Assembly (NCBI GenBank): GCA_017458225.1
Contig: JAFTFX010000019.1
Coordinates: 1-64,000 of the forward strand
Direction: 5' to 3'
DNA length: 64,000 bases
Source of the DNA: Prevotella sp.
GTDB taxonomy: Bacteria > Bacteroidota > Bacteroidia > Bacteroidales > Bacteroidaceae
How positions within the stretch are numbered: position 1 is the stretch's first letter; each line of letters begins with the position of its first letter. Under the pieces are notes generated by a model. It did not search any database. It had not been told where the DNA came from and worked only from the letters and a program-made list of their open reading frames with translations. The translations under genes were made by a program, and so were the position numbers. Below are positions 61,589-64,000 of this stretch, one piece after another.

Positions 61589-64000
61589 ATGGGAATTAGA
61601 CTAAATAAAGTATTAACAGAACTGAACATAGGACTTCAAACGGCAGTTGATTTCCTGAGAAACAAGAAGAGCCTGGGCGAAATTCGCGACGATGCCACCT
61701 CGAACACCAAGATCTCAGACGAGCAGTACGAGGCGCTGGTCAGTGAGTTCAGCGGCGACAAAGCCGTGAAGACACAGGCCGCCAACCTCTTCCCAAAGAA
61801 GAGGGAAAAGAAGGTGGAGCCCGTGAAGCCCCAGATTGAGGAGACTCCGCTGCGCCAAACCTATACTCCTTTAGGAAAGATTGACCTGGACAGCATTGGG
61901 AAACCGAAGCCCGTGGCTAAGACAGCTCAGGTTCAGAAGCCTGAGCCTGAAATAAAACCGGAAACGACTGCCGAAACTCCGGTTGTAGAGGTGGAAGAAC
62001 CGAAGGTGGAACAGGTCGAAGAACCTGTGGTAGAACAGAAGGCTGAGCCTGTAGTAAAGCAGGAGCCTGAACCCGTGGCCGATGACGAGCCGGAACAAGT
62101 TGAGGACGAAGTTGACGACGAGGAACTTCAGGACGAAGAAGACGCTCTGGCAGAAGAGAATGCTCCCGAGGAGCCTGCAACCCCTGCTGCTGTCGGTCAG
62201 GGGCCTGCCATCTACACCTTGAAGAGCGAGGCTAAACTGGCTCCGAAGGTGAACGTGCTGGGCAAGATTGACCTGTCGACCTTGAATCAGAGCACTCGTC
62301 CGAAGAAAAAGTCGAAGGAGGAGAAGCGCAAACAGCGCGAGGAGAAAGCTGCCCAGCAGCGCGGTGGTGCTACTGGGAACAACGGTGAGAAGCGCAAGCG
62401 CGAGCGTATCCGCAACGATAAGGTGGACATCGAGGCAGCTGCCAAGCAGCAGAACCCGTCAAGCGGTGCCAAGAAAAAGAATAAGGGCGGCAACCAGAAC
62501 TTCTCTGAACAGCCCCAACAGCAGGGTGGCAAGAACAAGAAGAAGGCTGCTAAGCCCGTCATGAAGCCCTTGGAGGTGAACGAAGAAGATGTGGCCCGTC
62601 AGGTGAAAGAAACATTGGCCCGTCTGACCTCGAAGACCGCCCTGAACAAGAAGGGTGCCAAATATCGTAAGGAGAAGCGCGATGCTGTGGCTGAGCGCAT
62701 GCATGAGGAGATGGAGTCGCAGGCAGCAGAGAGCAAGGTGCTGAAGTTGACCGAGTTCGTCACCGTCAGCGAGTTGGCCACGATGATGGACGTTCCCGTG
62801 GTGAAGGTCATCGGCACCTGTATGTCGGTAGGCATCATGGTGTCTATCAACCAGCGTCTGAATGCCGAGACTATCAATTTGGTGGCCGAGGAGTTCGGCT
62901 TCACTACCGAATATGTCTCTGCCGAGGTGCAAGAGGCTATCACCGAGGAGGTCGATGACGAGAACGATCTGATGAGTCGTGCCCCGATTGTGACCGTGAT
63001 GGGTCATGTCGACCACGGTAAGACCTCGCTGCTCGACTTCATCCGCAACACCAATGTGATTGCCGGCGAGGCCGGTGGCATCACGCAGCACATCGGTGCC
63101 TACAACGTGAAGCTGAAGGACGGTCGACAGATCACCTTCCTCGATACCCCTGGTCATGAGGCGTTCACTGCCATGCGTGCCCGTGGTGCACAGGTCACCG
63201 ATATCGCCATTATCATCATTGCAGCCGACGACTCGGTGATGCCTACTACCAAGGAGGCCATAGCCCATGCACAGGCTGCCAATGTGCCCATGGTGTTTGC
63301 CATCAATAAGATAGACAAGCCCGGTGCTAACCCCGACAAGATTCGTGAGGACTTGGCCAACATGAACCTGCTCGTCGAAGAGTGGGGCGGCAAGTACCAG
63401 TGTCAGGAAATCAGTGCCAAGAAGGGCATTGGTGTCGACGAACTGCTGGAGAAGGTGCTCCTTGAGGCCGAAATGCTCGACCTGAAGGCTAATCCCAACC
63501 GCAAGGCTACAGGCTCCATCATCGAGAGTTCGCTCGACAAGGGTCGTGGTTATGTCAGCACGGTGCTTGTCAGCAACGGTACGCTTCGTGTGGGCGACGT
63601 GGTCATTGCTGGTACGGCTTGGGGTAAGATCAAGGCCATGTTCAACGAGCGCAACCAGCGTATCGAGACGGCAGGGCCTGCCGAGCCTGCTATCATCCTG
63701 GGTCTGAACGGTGCTCCTACCGCCGGCGACTCCTTCCATGTGATGGAGACCGAGCAGGAGGCACGCGACATTGCTAACAAGCGTGTGCAGCTGCAACGCG
63801 AACAGTCGTTGCGCACCACCACCAAACTGGGTCTCGACGAGCTGTCGCATCGCATCGCACTGGGTGAGTTCCATGAGCTGAATATCATCGTCAAGGGCGA
63901 TACCGACGGTTCTATCGAGGCACTTAGCGACTCGTTCATCAAGCTCTCTACCGAGAAGGTGCAGGTGAATGTGATTGCGAAGGCTGTGGGCCAGATTTCC
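61589..64000 (+). CDS. infB: translation initiation factor IF-2, 3' end outside window
   Basis: A GTPase that brings initiator tRNA to the small ribosomal subunit. 804 codons are visible. They begin [20 protein letters not shown] and continue with a long charged linker rich in Glu, Pro, Val and Lys. The IF2 N-domain is [20 protein letters not shown]. The GTPase domain has GHVDHGKT (residues 472-479), DTPGHEAF and [10 protein letters not shown]. Domain II follows ([20 protein letters not shown]). The C-terminal domains lie past base 64000. Translation probably follows nusA within the same operon. Nothing unusual beyond the length of the linker. Confidence 0.97.
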   Translation, partial: MGIRLNKVLTELNIGLQTAVDFLRNKKSLGEIRDDATSNTKISDEQYEALVSEFSGDKAVKTQAANLFPKKREKKVEPVKPQIEETPLRQTYTPLGKIDLDSIGKPKPVAKTAQVQKPEPEIKPETTAETPVVEVEEPKVEQVEEPVVEQKAEPVVKQEPEPVADDEPEQVEDEVDDEELQDEEDALAEENAPEEPATPAAVGQGPAIYTLKSEAKLAPKVNVLGKIDLSTLNQSTRPKKKSKEEKRKQREEKAAQQRGGATGNNGEKRKRERIRNDKVDIEAAAKQQNPSSGAKKKNKGGNQNFSEQPQQQGGKNKKKAAKPVMKPLEVNEEDVARQVKETLARLTSKTALNKKGAKYRKEKRDAVAERMHEEMESQAAESKVLKLTEFVTVSELATMMDVPVVKVIGTCMSVGIMVSINQRLNAETINLVAEEFGFTTEYVSAEVQEAITEEVDDENDLMSRAPIVTVMGHVDHGKTSLLDFIRNTNVIAGEAGGITQHIGAYNVKLKDGRQITFLDTPGHEAFTAMRARGAQVTDIAIIIIAADDSVMPTTKEAIAHAQAANVPMVFAINKIDKPGANPDKIREDLANMNLLVEEWGGKYQCQEISAKKGIGVDELLEKVLLEAEMLDLKANPNRKATGSIIESSLDKGRGYVSTVLVSNGTLRVGDVVIAGTAWGKIKAMFNERNQRIETAGPAEPAIILGLNGAPTAGDSFHVMETEQEARDIANKRVQLQREQSLRTTTKLGLDELSHRIALGEFHELNIIVKGDTDGSIEALSDSFIKLSTEKVQVNVIAKAVGQIS

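Noticed and set aside
62459-63874. 471-codon open frame on the minus strand
   Set aside because: Antisense of infB; the plus strand carries the GTPase motifs.

Overview
The window looks like a chromosomal segment from a Prevotellaceae member (Prevotella/Segatella-like, phylum Bacteroidota). Signs seen directly are promoters of the TAnnTTTG type, two SusC/SusD pairs, lipoproteins whose lipobox cysteine is followed by Asp/Glu runs, a C10 (streptopain-type) protease, a fimbrillin-like lipoprotein, type IX-secretion-like C-terminal tails, and an FrdC-A-B succinate dehydrogenase/fumarate reductase operon. The species is not determined.

Layout. 1-4.2 kb: dnaK (cut by the window start), a secreted protein with a BamE-like end, and recA. 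4.2-6.7 kb: a MauE/thioredoxin fusion coupled to a Cys-rich lipoprotein, a membrane protein and a low-molecular-weight phosphatase. 6.7-12.2 kb: an accessory stretch with two unknown membrane proteins, a decayed gene, a 22-nt repeat array, a DUF2442/DUF4160 pair, a lipoprotein and an SH3/beta-barrel protein behind an attenuator-like leader. 12.5-16.1 kb: frdCAB. 16.4-18.5 kb: a secreted M6 metalloprotease. 18.6-23.2 kb: a TonB-type receptor, ECF sigma factor, anti-sigma-like protein and DUF4252 protein. 23.24 kb: tRNA-Arg(CCU). 23.4-33.2 kb: a minus-strand run topA, DUF559 nuclease, aroK, speA, C10 protease, fimbrillin-like lipoprotein. 33.4-35.1 kb: Nudix hydrolase and a thioredoxin-fold lipoprotein without its cysteines. 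35.5-37.9 kb: pnp. 38.2-41.9 kb: a 1231-residue secreted protein with three repeated modules. 42.3-59.6 kb: a seven-gene tandem locus FAS1-SusC-SusD-FAS1-FAS1-SusC-SusD. 59.7-64 kb: rimP-nusA-infB (infB cut by the window end).

The strongest unusual signal lies between topA and aroK. A 123-residue DUF559 (Vsr-like) nuclease gene is bounded by two perfectly matching 39-nt inverted palindromic repeats and sits 2 nt after the topA stop codon. The aroK start region is built from one of the repeats. A 115-bp version of the same inverted doublet, without the nuclease, is inserted in frame inside topA. This looks like a REPIN-style mobile palindrome family with a nuclease-carrying version and a minimal version. 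A second doublet family of the same geometry lies between frdA and frdB.

Other repeat families fill intergenic gaps: 22-nt units with dyad symmetry at two loci (9.2 and 33.3 kb), 9-nt units at two loci (20.2 and 42.1 kb), 21-nt palindromic units before rimP, 24-nt units between susC and susD, and about 10-nt units before pnp. Several abut stop or start codons and one supplies the C-terminal residues of a Nudix protein. The fasciclin/SusCD locus encodes no recognisable carbohydrate-active enzyme or regulator and is the other candidate for an undescribed system. All functions are inferred from sequence reading alone; no database search was run.
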